A stretch of 64,000 bases of DNA from UBA1757 sp045627385 (GTDB taxonomy: Bacteria > Bacteroidota > Bacteroidia > Bacteroidales > UBA1402): positions 75,796 through 139,795 of the forward strand of contig JAZQNO010000026.1 in the NCBI GenBank assembly GCA_045627385.1, written 5' to 3'. The notes beneath the pieces are model-generated. The model was not told the DNA's origin. It made no database searches and saw only the letters and a list, made by a program, of their open reading frames with translations. The position numbers were made by a program, and so were the translations under genes. This document shows, one piece after another, positions 37,510 to 45,707 of the stretch (position 1 is its first letter; each line of letters starts with the position of its first letter).

Positions 37510-37527
37510 ACCAAGTGCAATTTGAAA

Positions 37528-37535
37528 CAAAGATA
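37528..37535 (-). promoter_or_regulatory. Putative -7 box of the parE operon
   Basis: The minus strand reads TATCTTTG. The transcript would begin about 12 bases before the ATG at 37509, giving a short leader. No convincing -33 TTTG is seen. Confidence 0.5.
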
Positions 37536-37577
37536 ATCATTTTCGGATGAAAACGGGAGGATAATCGGCAAGAAAAA

Positions 37578-37605
37578 AAGGGCCGGCTAACGTTAGCCGG
37601 CCCTT
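37578..37605 (-). terminator. Strong rho-independent terminator of the orphan SusC/D operon
   Basis: A perfect 28-base palindrome (AAGGGCCGGCTAAC with its complement) lies about 22 bases after the stop at 37627. On the minus strand it is followed by a T-run. It isolates this operon from parE. Confidence 0.9.
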
Positions 37606-37626
37606 CGTGACAAATGTCGGAAATTC

Positions 37627-38535
37627 TTATTTCAGAATCATCTTGCTGACATTGACGGAACCGTCGCTCATGACGTTTCTGACAATGTAGAGACCGCGGT
37701 TGCCGGCCTGAGGAGCGGCAACTTCCTGACCGCTGGGCAGGAAATAACGGCTTGAAACGACTTCAGCACTGCTGTTGACAGTGTTGATGGCAGCAGCCTG
37801 GAAGAGGTTGGCCTGAATACCGTCACCCTTGAGGACGATGGAAGAAACAGCACTGGGGGCAAAGAAGAAACCACCGGCCATCATCTTGGAACCGGCAGCG
37901 CCGACCAGATACTTGCAACCAGCGAAAGCGGGGAAACAGATAACGCCCGTACCGCTCTGTTTGTAGCTGTCTTCTTCAGCACCGGCAATGACCTCAACCT
38001 TCTTGATGGATTCGGATACATAGTTGTATTCGCCTTCACCCTTCACTTCGACGGTGATGACGCCCAAGTCGCCGTTGGTCTGCATGGAAGCCTTATAACC
38101 GATGGGCGAGCCTTCTTCGAATACGAAATACTGCTTGTTGGAAGTCATCTTGTTGATGACATAGAGATAACCGTCTACGCTCACTTCAAGCTGGTACGCG
38201 GCTCCGCTGACGGGAGCTACCAAAGTGTTGCAAGGATTGCCGCCATCACCGTCCTTCGGATTGGTAGCACCCTGAGCACCGGAGGTAAGAGCGATTTCGG
38301 TTTCACCGAAAGAGATGGAGACGAAGTCGTTGGCAGCGGCAGAGTTGGCCTTGTAGGTGTCGTCAAAGGCAGCCTTCATGACCACATTGGTGGACTGAGC
38401 CATAACGGTACCGGCAGTCAATGCAGTTCCAGCAGAAGTAATACCGGCAGCAGTCGTGTCAATCAGTGCATATTCCTGTGCGGAAACAGCAGCGCAGACC
38501 ATAACAGCAGAAGCAAAAAGTAAAATTTTCTTCAT
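37627..38535 (-). CDS. Secreted protein of unknown function with type IX-like C-terminus
   Basis: A 302-residue protein with a signal peptide cleaved near AVSAQ (residue 19). The body (about 20-250) is predicted beta-rich, with alternating hydrophobic strands and no Cys-based or catalytic motif I recognise. The last 50 residues (SSRYFLPSGQEVAAP, RGLYIVRNVMSDGS, SKMILK) resemble the C-terminal sorting signal of type IX secretion cargo. It is the last gene of the SusC3/SusD3 operon, 48 bases after the small lipoprotein. It may be a surface-exposed binding partner of SusD3. Function not known. Confidence 0.8.
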   Translation of the reverse strand: MKKILLFASAVMVCAAVSAQEYALIDTTAAGITSAGTALTAGTVMAQSTNVVMKAAFDDTYKANSAAANDFVSISFGETEIALTSGAQGATNPKDGDGGNPCNTLVAPVSGAAYQLEVSVDGYLYVINKMTSNKQYFVFEEGSPIGYKASMQTNGDLGVITVEVKGEGEYNYVSESIKKVEVIAGAEEDSYKQSGTGVICFPAFAGCKYLVGAAGSKMMAGGFFFAPSAVSSIVLKGDGIQANLFQAAAINTVNSSAEVVSSRYFLPSGQEVAAPQAGNRGLYIVRNVMSDGSVNVSKMILK

Positions 38536-38583
38536 AAGTAATTGGTTTTAAAAGGTTAATATAAAGGTTAATAAAAAAAGTCC

Positions 38584-39105
38584 TTATTCTTTGACAACGA
38601 GTTCAGCACCTACAAAGGAGAACTGGTATTCGTATGCTTTGCGGCCGACCTTTTGGGTCATCTTGAACTTCATGTCGGCTGAGCCGTCTTCCTCGATACG
38701 TCCTTTGAAACCGGCACCAAGGCCGCTCATCGAACCGCAGGTGAAGATGTAACCGTGATTCGAATACGACAGATTGCAGATGCTGTTGTTGACGGTTCCG
38801 AAATCAAGTTTGCTCTTGTCATCGGAGGCCAATGTCACGACAGCCACATAGCCGCGTGTCGTGTTGGCCGAATCCAACGAGTTGTAGTACTCGTCGCCGG
38901 CGGCAGCAAAAGAAATGCTGCCGCTGACGACGGTGGTATCTGCATCCAGGATTCTCGTCCATGTGCCGGCGTAGACTTTTCCGTCGATAGCTTCGGCGGG
39001 CGTCTTGTCGAACTTGATGGGATTGTCTTCATTCTGGTCTTCGCACGAAGCGAAGGTCAGTCCCAGCAAAGCGAGGAACATCAGGGAATATACTGATTTT
39101 TTCAT
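38584..39105 (-). CDS. Small lipoprotein of unknown function in the SusC3/D3 operon
   Basis: A 173-residue protein with lipobox FASC (Cys21), then an acidic linker and a compact beta-rich domain (GTWTRIL, GYVAVVTLASDD, GYIFTCGSMSGLG, YEYQFSFVGAEL). It probably folds as a small beta-barrel or beta-sandwich at the outer membrane. It is 23 bases after SusD3 and shares its transcript. By position it could be a surface glycan-binding protein. No family recognised. Confidence 0.8.
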   Translation of the reverse strand: MKKSVYSLMFLALLGLTFASCEDQNEDNPIKFDKTPAEAIDGKVYAGTWTRILDADTTVVSGSISFAAAGDEYYNSLDSANTTRGYVAVVTLASDDKSKLDFGTVNNSICNLSYSNHGYIFTCGSMSGLGAGFKGRIEEDGSADMKFKMTQKVGRKAYEYQFSFVGAELVVKE

Positions 39106-39128
39106 ATCTGTAGCTGTTTAATAGTCAA

Positions 39129-40952
39129 TTAATAACCTTTATTCTGATCGGCAGACGAAATGGCCGTGTTGGAGCTGATTTCGTTTTGGGGAATCGGACG
39201 GTACCACTTGGCTTCACCCAAACTGTTGCACAGAAGAGCATAGTTGCCGCCGATCTGCTCGTTGAAAGCCACATTGTAGCGAAGCAGCTGGCGCGTGCGG
39301 CGAAGGTCCATCCAACGCTGGTTCTCGGCGAAGAGTTCGCGGGCTCTCTCGTCGAGCACCAAATCCAACGGAGTGAGAGCGCCCAGCGAAGTACCGCTGT
39401 AGTCAGGGTCGTAAGCGGCGAAGGAAGCCAGCGCACCGGCATTCGAACGGTTACGCACGGCGTTAATCTTATCCAAAGACTTGTCGTCCTCACCAGCCAT
39501 CAGGTAGGCTTCCGCAGCCACCAGATAAATGTCGCTCAGATGCAGAACCACCACATCGCGGTAGCACTGGCTGGTATTGCCGTCTTCCTGGACCGAGGTG
39601 GGATCGTCCCACTTCTTCACGCACATGGTCGAGTTCACATTGGCCAGTTCACCGGTCGACGAATACAGCAAACCGGTAGTCTTGGTGTAAGAGCCGTCGG
39701 CTTTGAACACATACTTGACCATAGGATCGGACAGGATGTAGGCGATAGCCTCGTTGATATTGCTTCCCTTGGCGAAGGTGGCCTTGTTGGCAGCCAGATA
39801 AGCCTCATAGGTGGCAGGAGTGGTGTAGTAAGGCATATACTGGTTGGCGATGGACAGGGTGCTCTTGTCGCCCAAATAGTAGCCCCAATAGCCAGTAGTG
39901 CCCCAAGTGCCGTCGTAGTTGTATATGGTGGTCATGAAGGTGGCGTCGTAACGTTCGTCTCCAGGGCCGAAGAGGTAGATGGCTTTTTTCGAAGGAGCGC
40001 GCACCGAACCGACATTCTTCATACCGGTCGAGGTGGGCTGTCCGTAATAGCCGCCGAAGTCGTTCTGGAGGCCATGGCCGCCGGCGTTGGCTTCACCGGG
40101 GTCACCGGCGCGGTCATACTGGATGGAGAAGATGGTTTCGCCGTTGCCTTCCTTGCTGGGAGACCACTTGTCTTCGAAAGACATCGTGGTGAGATCCTTC
40201 ACGGCGCCTTCGGCGATGGCTCTTTCAGCCATGGCGGCAGCCTTTTTGAAGTAGTCGGTCCCATCAATCGTATACAGGCCCTTGGCTTCGTCGGTGACGG
40301 TGGTTTCCAAATCCCAACCGGCTGCAAGGTAGACCTTGGCCAGCAGGGCCTTGGCGGCACGTTGGCTGATGGCACCGTCGGCAGGACTTTCCAGAGGCAA
40401 CGTGGCATCGTCGACTATGGCAAGCAGGTCGTCAATAATCTTGTTGTAGACCTCCTGCAGCGGTTTGCGCGGATAGGAACGGTTGGCATCGTTCACGTAG
40501 CCTTCCGTGATGGGCACGCTGCCGAAATGCTGGCTCAGCAGGTAGTAACCGTAGGCACGGATGAACTTGGCCTCAGCCGCATACGCGCTGCTTTCGCCGC
40601 CATAATGGAGAATGGCATTGGCACGGTTGATAAGCGTATAGCAGGATGTGTAGAAACTGCTCACCGTACCGTTTTCAGGAGTGACCGTAAAAGTGTGGAA
40701 CTGCGAAGGGCTTTTGCCGCGGGTCGGAATGTACAGGTCGGTACCGTCTTCATAGATGTCGATCTGGGTGACCAGCGAACGGAAATCGTAATAGGCTCTT
40801 ACACGGAGAGATGCAAGGCCATCGGCTGTCGAGAAGAATTCGTCGGCAGTCTGAGAGGAACTCTTGTTCTCAGCGTCCAGGAAACCTTCACAACTGGTGA
40901 ACATCGCAATGCTCAAAAGAGCGAGAGCGGAAATATGGAATAATTTTTTCAT
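39129..40952 (-). CDS. SusD-like outer-membrane lipoprotein (SusD3)
   Basis: A 607-residue lipoprotein with lipobox FTSC (Cys21). Family blocks include ADEFFSTADGLASLRVRAYYDF at the start (given in part), ADGAISQRAAKALLAKVYLAAG in the repeat region, and LVLDERARELFAENQRWMDLRRT near the end. It works with SusC3, 32 bases upstream. The N-terminal part resembles SusD members with several inserted Tyr/Gly-rich loops, which probably shape the binding face. Substrate unknown because the operon holds no enzyme. Confidence 0.94.
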   Translation of the reverse strand: MKKLFHISALALLSIAMFTSCEGFLDAENKSSSQTADEFFSTADGLASLRVRAYYDFRSLVTQIDIYEDGTDLYIPTRGKSPSQFHTFTVTPENGTVSSFYTSCYTLINRANAILHYGGESSAYAAEAKFIRAYGYYLLSQHFGSVPITEGYVNDANRSYPRKPLQEVYNKIIDDLLAIVDDATLPLESPADGAISQRAAKALLAKVYLAAGWDLETTVTDEAKGLYTIDGTDYFKKAAAMAERAIAEGAVKDLTTMSFEDKWSPSKEGNGETIFSIQYDRAGDPGEANAGGHGLQNDFGGYYGQPTSTGMKNVGSVRAPSKKAIYLFGPGDERYDATFMTTIYNYDGTWGTTGYWGYYLGDKSTLSIANQYMPYYTTPATYEAYLAANKATFAKGSNINEAIAYILSDPMVKYVFKADGSYTKTTGLLYSSTGELANVNSTMCVKKWDDPTSVQEDGNTSQCYRDVVVLHLSDIYLVAAEAYLMAGEDDKSLDKINAVRNRSNAGALASFAAYDPDYSGTSLGALTPLDLVLDERARELFAENQRWMDLRRTRQLLRYNVAFNEQIGGNYALLCNSLGEAKWYRPIPQNEISSNTAISSADQNKGY

Positions 40953-40984
40953 TGCTTAGGGATTTTACCGGTTGACGACGAATC

Positions 40985-43900
40985 TTAGAACTTGAGGCTG
41001 GCACCCAGCTGATAAGTGATGGTGCTCGGACCCTGGTCGTTTCCAGATGCACCGGCCCATTCGGGATCGAAACCTTTATAGTAGGGTGAATACACGAACG
41101 GGTTGTTGATGTTGCAATACAGACGGAGGTAACTGATACCGGCCTTACCGATGATGTTCTTCGGAAGCGTGTAACCCAATGTGATGTTCTTTACCTTTAC
41201 ATAGGTGGCATCCACATAAGTGTTGGCTGCACCTTGGTAGAGGCTGGAACCGACACCGCCGTTCAGACCGCCGTTGTTGGGGAAAGGATAATTGCCGTAG
41301 TGGGTATATTCCTGATAGACTGGGTTGATGTAGGAACCGTCAGGATTCAGGCCGTCGCAATCGAGCAGCGTTCCTGCCGGGATGTAGTAGTCGACCTGCA
41401 GACGCTCACGTCCACGGTCAGACCAGTCGAGGTAGGAACCGTAGAAAGAAGAGGAAACCATGTAACCGACCTTGGCATAGACATTGGCCGAGAAATCCCA
41501 GTTCTTCCATGTCAGTCTGGTGGAGAAGCTTCCCGTCCACTTCGGATCGCGGCTGAAGATTTTCTTATCGCCGATGTTGTGTTCCTTGCCGTCGGGACCT
41601 TCTTCCCAACCGTCGGTGAACTGGCCGTCGCCGTTGACATCGTCGATGATGACCTGACCTTCGGTCCATCCGTAGCAGGTGTAGTAATACTCGTATTCCT
41701 TGACCGTTTCGCCGGGAGTGAAGCCCTTCAAGACGGCAATCTGATTGTCGGGAACGACCATATCCTTGTCAGATACGATACCGACCCATTCGTAACCGTA
41801 GATGTTGTTGACAGGCTCACCGATGAACAGGCCGTCATTGGGCAGATTCTTGCCGGTACCGTTGATTTCAATGACGCGGTTGTCATTCTTGGCGAAGGAG
41901 AAGGTGGTCTCCCAACGGAGATCCTTACGGGCCACATTGACCGTGGTCAACGAAAGTTCAACGCCCTTGTTGCTGACGCTTCCCACATTGGTGGTCAGAG
42001 AGTTGCCGGCAGCTTCGAGCGGCAGGCGGACATTGTAGAGCAGTCCGTCGGAGAGTTTCTTGTACACATCCAAGGTTCCGATGATGCGGTTGCCCAGGAA
42101 CCCGTAATCCAAACCGATGTTGGTTTCCGTGGAAGACTCCCATGAGAGGCTCTTGTCGACGATTCCATTAGGAATGTAACCCTGATAATAGGTGCTTCCG
42201 AACGGATAGTAGATGGGCGACGAAACGGTCTGCTGAGTAGCGTAGTTGCCGATACCGGCATTGTTACCAGTAAGACCATAACTCAGTCGGAACTTCAGAT
42301 TAGACAACCATTCGGCCGAGGCCATGAAGTCTTCATCGGAAATACGCCAAGCTGCAGCCACAGAAGGGAAGGTGCCCCATTGGTGACCCTGTGCAAACTT
42401 GGACGATCCATCACGGCGGACCGTGGCAGTGAGCATATATTTGCCGTCATAGGTGTAGTTGGCACGGGCGGCATAGGACATCAGACTGTTCTCGTTGTAG
42501 GAGTTGTTGGAGTCGGTCACATAGGTACCGGTGGCCAGATTGTACCACAGGGTGCCGTTCATGACCTCACCATATTTTAGATAGACTTTTTCTGCATTGT
42601 AGGATTCCATACTGAACAGACCCATCAGGTTGATGGCATGCTTGCCGAAGTCTTTATTATAATTGATGGTATTGTCCCATTTCCAACCCAAAGACTCCTG
42701 CCCCGTCAACTGAGCGGTGTTGGTCTCGTTGTCGACGATGGTGTCGTCGAACTGACCGGTGCGCCAATAGGTGAAGTTGGGCGAGAAGACCGTCTTCACT
42801 TCAAGTCCTTCCATCGGAGTAGCTTTCAAGTAGAAGTTGCCGAGCAGACGGTACATCTCTCTTTCCTTCGTACGGTTATAATTGTAGAGGAGAGGATTCG
42901 TCTGGTCGGAGAATTGATAGGCTGCAGAAGAACCCATGGCCTCGAAGTTTCCGGGCTTGGGATTCAAATCGCCATCAGCATTGTAGGGCTGCATGAAGGG
43001 ATTCATTCTGTACGCGATCTTGACACCTTCATCGTTGGCGTATGAACTGCTCATCTGGGCCATATTGAAACTGAAGCCAGCGGCAAATACCTTGTTGATT
43101 TTGGCATCGACACTACCCTTCAGATTGAAGCGGCGTTCGCTGTCGCCAACATACACGCCCGTAGTTTCCGTATAACCGGCACCCATATGGTAGTTGACGT
43201 TGGCAGACTTGCCGCTGGCCGAAATGTAGTGGTTTTGGGTGCGGCCGTCCTGAGTGACCAGCGAAGGCCAATCCCAGGTTTCACCAGAATTGAGCAAAGT
43301 CTTCAAGCGGTATTCGTCGTTGTCGCTGTTGTACAGGGCCATTTGTTCATAAGTACCCATCTGATAATCGGGCTGGCCGCTCGAAGCAGAAGCTTCGCCA
43401 GCATACGTGAGGAACTTGAGAAAACGGTATTCATAGAATTGCGCACCATCCATCAACTCGGGCATACGAGCGATTTTGGAAACGCCATAATAGCCGTCAT
43501 AGGAAACGGTGGGTTTGGGATCTGCCTTTCCGCTGACCGTCACACCGCTTTTGGTGGTAACCAAAATGACACCAGCCGTAGCGCGTGAACCATAAATGGC
43601 AGTCGAAGAAGCGTCCTTCAGCACATCGATACGTTCAATATCCTGTGGATTGAGAAAATCAATATCGCCGCAGATGACACCGTCAACAACATATACAGGC
43701 GTGGTGCCCGAGTTTGTCGACGATCTGCCTCGGATCTCGATGTCGAACCCACCCCCCGTACGGGAAGAATTCTGAGTGATGTTGACACCAGGAGCCGTAC
43801 CCTGCAGGGCTTCCAGAACCGAAGGAACGCCTTTGGCAGCAATCTTGTCGGTGCTGATGCTCGCCACAGAACCCGTCAAGTCGTTTTTCTTCATGGTACC

Positions 43901-44233
43901 ATAACCTACCATGACCACTTCTTCAAGGTCCTTAGAATCTTCCTGAAGGATGACACGGATGTTGGTCTGGTTACCCACCGTCACCTCCTGCGTAGCATAA
44001 CCGAGGAAAGAGATTTGAAGCACATCGGAAGAACTCACGTTAGACATTGTGAAATTACCTCCCGCATCTGTAATGACACCCTTGGTGGTGCCCTTCAGTT
44101 TGACCGTTGCACCGATAATCGACTCGCCGGTAGGATCGCTTACATTACCGGTGATGCGTGTCTGTGCGAACGACAAAAAGCAGCAAAGGCACAAGATAGA
44201 CAGGGCCACCGCTTTCCGAAACACGTTGTTCAT
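40985..44233 (-). CDS. SusC-like TonB-dependent outer-membrane transporter (SusC3)
   Basis: A 1082-residue protein with a signal peptide ending LSFAQT. The carboxypeptidase-regulatory-like domain (ITGNVSDPTGESIIGATV), plug (GYGTMKKNDLTGSVASI, TPVYVVDGVIC, RIDVLKDASSTAIYGSRATAG) and barrel ending ITYQLGASLKF are all present. It is a more canonical SusC than the two in the pectin locus. It heads a four-gene operon with a -7 box at 44306-44313 and a leader of about 65 nt. Confidence 0.95.
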   Translation of the reverse strand: MNNVFRKAVALSILCLCCFLSFAQTRITGNVSDPTGESIIGATVKLKGTTKGVITDAGGNFTMSNVSSSDVLQISFLGYATQEVTVGNQTNIRVILQEDSKDLEEVVMVGYGTMKKNDLTGSVASISTDKIAAKGVPSVLEALQGTAPGVNITQNSSRTGGGFDIEIRGRSSTNSGTTPVYVVDGVICGDIDFLNPQDIERIDVLKDASSTAIYGSRATAGVILVTTKSGVTVSGKADPKPTVSYDGYYGVSKIARMPELMDGAQFYEYRFLKFLTYAGEASASSGQPDYQMGTYEQMALYNSDNDEYRLKTLLNSGETWDWPSLVTQDGRTQNHYISASGKSANVNYHMGAGYTETTGVYVGDSERRFNLKGSVDAKINKVFAAGFSFNMAQMSSSYANDEGVKIAYRMNPFMQPYNADGDLNPKPGNFEAMGSSAAYQFSDQTNPLLYNYNRTKEREMYRLLGNFYLKATPMEGLEVKTVFSPNFTYWRTGQFDDTIVDNETNTAQLTGQESLGWKWDNTINYNKDFGKHAINLMGLFSMESYNAEKVYLKYGEVMNGTLWYNLATGTYVTDSNNSYNENSLMSYAARANYTYDGKYMLTATVRRDGSSKFAQGHQWGTFPSVAAAWRISDEDFMASAEWLSNLKFRLSYGLTGNNAGIGNYATQQTVSSPIYYPFGSTYYQGYIPNGIVDKSLSWESSTETNIGLDYGFLGNRIIGTLDVYKKLSDGLLYNVRLPLEAAGNSLTTNVGSVSNKGVELSLTTVNVARKDLRWETTFSFAKNDNRVIEINGTGKNLPNDGLFIGEPVNNIYGYEWVGIVSDKDMVVPDNQIAVLKGFTPGETVKEYEYYYTCYGWTEGQVIIDDVNGDGQFTDGWEEGPDGKEHNIGDKKIFSRDPKWTGSFSTRLTWKNWDFSANVYAKVGYMVSSSFYGSYLDWSDRGRERLQVDYYIPAGTLLDCDGLNPDGSYINPVYQEYTHYGNYPFPNNGGLNGGVGSSLYQGAANTYVDATYVKVKNITLGYTLPKNIIGKAGISYLRLYCNINNPFVYSPYYKGFDPEWAGASGNDQGPSTITYQLGASLKF

Positions 44234-44305
44234 GTTGTTGTCTGTTATTAGGTTGATAAAAGTCTATTTAAGGGAATCTGGCTTTTCACCAAAAATTTCC
44301 GCGTC

Positions 44306-44313
44306 CAAATATA
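44306..44313 (-). promoter_or_regulatory. Putative -7 box of the SusC3/D3 operon
   Basis: The minus strand reads TATATTTG, a full match to TAnnTTTG. TTTG occurs 13 and 25 bases upstream but not at the preferred 19-21, which may mean an activator is needed. Confidence 0.5.
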
Positions 44314-44393
44314 AGGATTAATTGTTCAAAAACGAGGGCAAAATGTCTTTTTTTTACGCTTTCTGGCCATTTTTCTTCGATATTGTGACAAAA

Positions 44394-44423
44394 AAAGGGA
44401 GAAATCCGAAGATTTCTCCCTTT
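44394..44423 (-). terminator. Rho-independent terminator of rpsO with UUCG loop
   Basis: A 13-base-pair stem closes on C-UUCG-G in the transcript, one of the most stable RNA tetraloops, followed by a U-run. It lies 22 bases after the rpsO stop. Confidence 0.9.
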
Positions 44424-44444
44424 ACAACCGATAGCTTCAAACGT

Positions 44445-44714
44445 TTAGCGTCTGATACCAAGTTCTTTGATCAGAGCACGATATTTCTCAATATCTTTCT
44501 CTTTCAGGTAGTCGAGCAGACGACGACGCTTGCCGACCAGCATCTTCAAAGAACGAGATGTGCTATAATCTTTACGATTTGACTTGAGGTGTTCAGTCAA
44601 ATGAGCGATACGGTAGGAGAACAAGGCGATCTGTGCTTCGGGCGAACCAGTATCCGTGTTGGACTTTCCGTACTTCTCAAAGATTTCTTGCTTTTTTTCT
44701 TTGGTTAAATACAT
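44445..44714 (-). CDS. rpsO: 30S ribosomal protein S15
   Basis: An 89-residue protein with the S15 core: NTDTGSPEAQIALFSYRI, LTEHLKSNRKDYSTSRSL and KRRRLLDYLKEKD. S15 binds 16S rRNA early in assembly of the small-subunit platform. The start at 44714 gives the family's standard length and lies about 32 bases after the predicted transcription start. It is a single-gene transcript with its own promoter and terminator. Confidence 0.98.
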   Translation of the reverse strand: MYLTKEKKQEIFEKYGKSNTDTGSPEAQIALFSYRIAHLTEHLKSNRKDYSTSRSLKMLVGKRRRLLDYLKEKDIEKYRALIKELGIRR

Positions 44715-44752
44715 CTTGTTGTTTGTTAATAGGTTTTGCAAAATTTGCGGCG

Positions 44753-44783
44753 CAAAGGTAGTGCTTTTTTTCTCACTGCCAAA
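44753..44783 (-). promoter_or_regulatory. rpsO promoter with -33 TTTG and -7 TACCTTTG
   Basis: TTTG and TACCTTTG are separated by exactly 19 bases, the consensus Bacteroidetes housekeeping promoter. It is the best promoter match in the window and makes a reference for the weaker ones. Confidence 0.85.
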
Positions 44784-44812
44784 ATTCATGCTCTAAAAAT
44801 CTTTTGAGCCCA

Positions 44813-45664
44813 TCATTCCGCCGGATTGTGTGACTTGTGCCCACCGCCGGAAACGACGCCCGATCCACTCACATCAAAGGAAAGAGTGGACTGGTTCCAC
44901 GTCAGGCTCACACCACTGGATGATGAGGAAGAATAGGCATACTTCCATGAGAAAAGATGATAATTCGATTCTCCTATCGTTCCGTGAACGGTCTCAACAG
45001 CTGCGGCACAGCTCCAATCGAGTGACGTATTGGCCCATGCATATGCATAGTCTTCTATATCGGTCAATATATTGTTGTCATCAAAATATGAATCAACTCT
45101 GATTTCATATTTCCAAAGAGTTGCATAAAACAAATTTCGGCCACAATCTTCAAATTTCGATGTCATCTGCTTCCCGGAGGATATGGTCTCTGATTTCGTT
45201 TTTCTAATTGGGGGAAAAGCCGAACGGCCGAAACGGCCCGACACAGAACTCGACACCACGCACATCGATCCAACGGGATCATAAATTACACCCAATTCAT
45301 CATCCACCAAAGCCCGTGTCTGAAAATACGAATCACCACATTTCCAATTCATGTCATAGATGTACATCCCTTCTTTTGCCAAACGGGGGACATCAAACCG
45401 AGATCCAAAATTAAGGATATATTGTTGATATTCCTGAATATCAGATACATTCGTTATGATTTTCTCCACCTTGTAAGACTCCAGAACGATGGCCGTATCA
45501 ATCCTGGCAAAGGCCTTGCCTTTGGAAGCATTCTCCAATTGCTGCTGCAAATCAGGTTGGCTGGCAGATATCTTTTGAGCAAAAGACTTCTCATCAGAAA
45601 AGGAGCACGAACACAATTGCAAAAAAAAGCTTGCCGCAATCAAGCACAAAAAACAGTTCTTCAT
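44813..45664 (-). CDS. AT-rich orphan lipoprotein of unknown function
   Basis: About 283 residues from the ATG at 45664, which begins the lipoprotein signal MKNCFLCLIAASFFLQLCSC (lipid Cys 18 or 20). A longer frame to 45931 exists but would run into the helicase gene. After a helical part with QPDLQQQLENASKG (about 36-50), the sequence has DIQEYQQYILNFGSRF, CGDSYFQTRALVDDE and a Ser-run (YAYSSSSSSGVSLTW) near the end. I recognise no family. Codon use looks more AT-rich than the genes on both sides, which suggests recent acquisition. It has its own -7 box at 45692-45699 and no partner genes. Confidence 0.75.
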   Translation of the reverse strand: MKNCFLCLIAASFFLQLCSCSFSDEKSFAQKISASQPDLQQQLENASKGKAFARIDTAIVLESYKVEKIITNVSDIQEYQQYILNFGSRFDVPRLAKEGMYIYDMNWKCGDSYFQTRALVDDELGVIYDPVGSMCVVSSSVSGRFGRSAFPPIRKTKSETISSGKQMTSKFEDCGRNLFYATLWKYEIRVDSYFDDNNILTDIEDYAYAWANTSLDWSCAAAVETVHGTIGESNYHLFSWKYAYSSSSSSGVSLTWNQSTLSFDVSGSGVVSGGGHKSHNPAE

Positions 45665-45691
45665 ATAGAAATCAAATTTGTTAGACAGCTG

Positions 45692-45699
45692 CAAATGTA
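45692..45699 (-). promoter_or_regulatory. Putative -7 box of the orphan lipoprotein
   Basis: The minus strand reads TACATTTG, matching TAnnTTTG, 28 bases before the ATG at 45664. It lies in the short gap after the helicase stop, so the two genes need not share a transcript. Confidence 0.45.
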
Positions 45700-45707
45700 A
45701 AAAAAAA

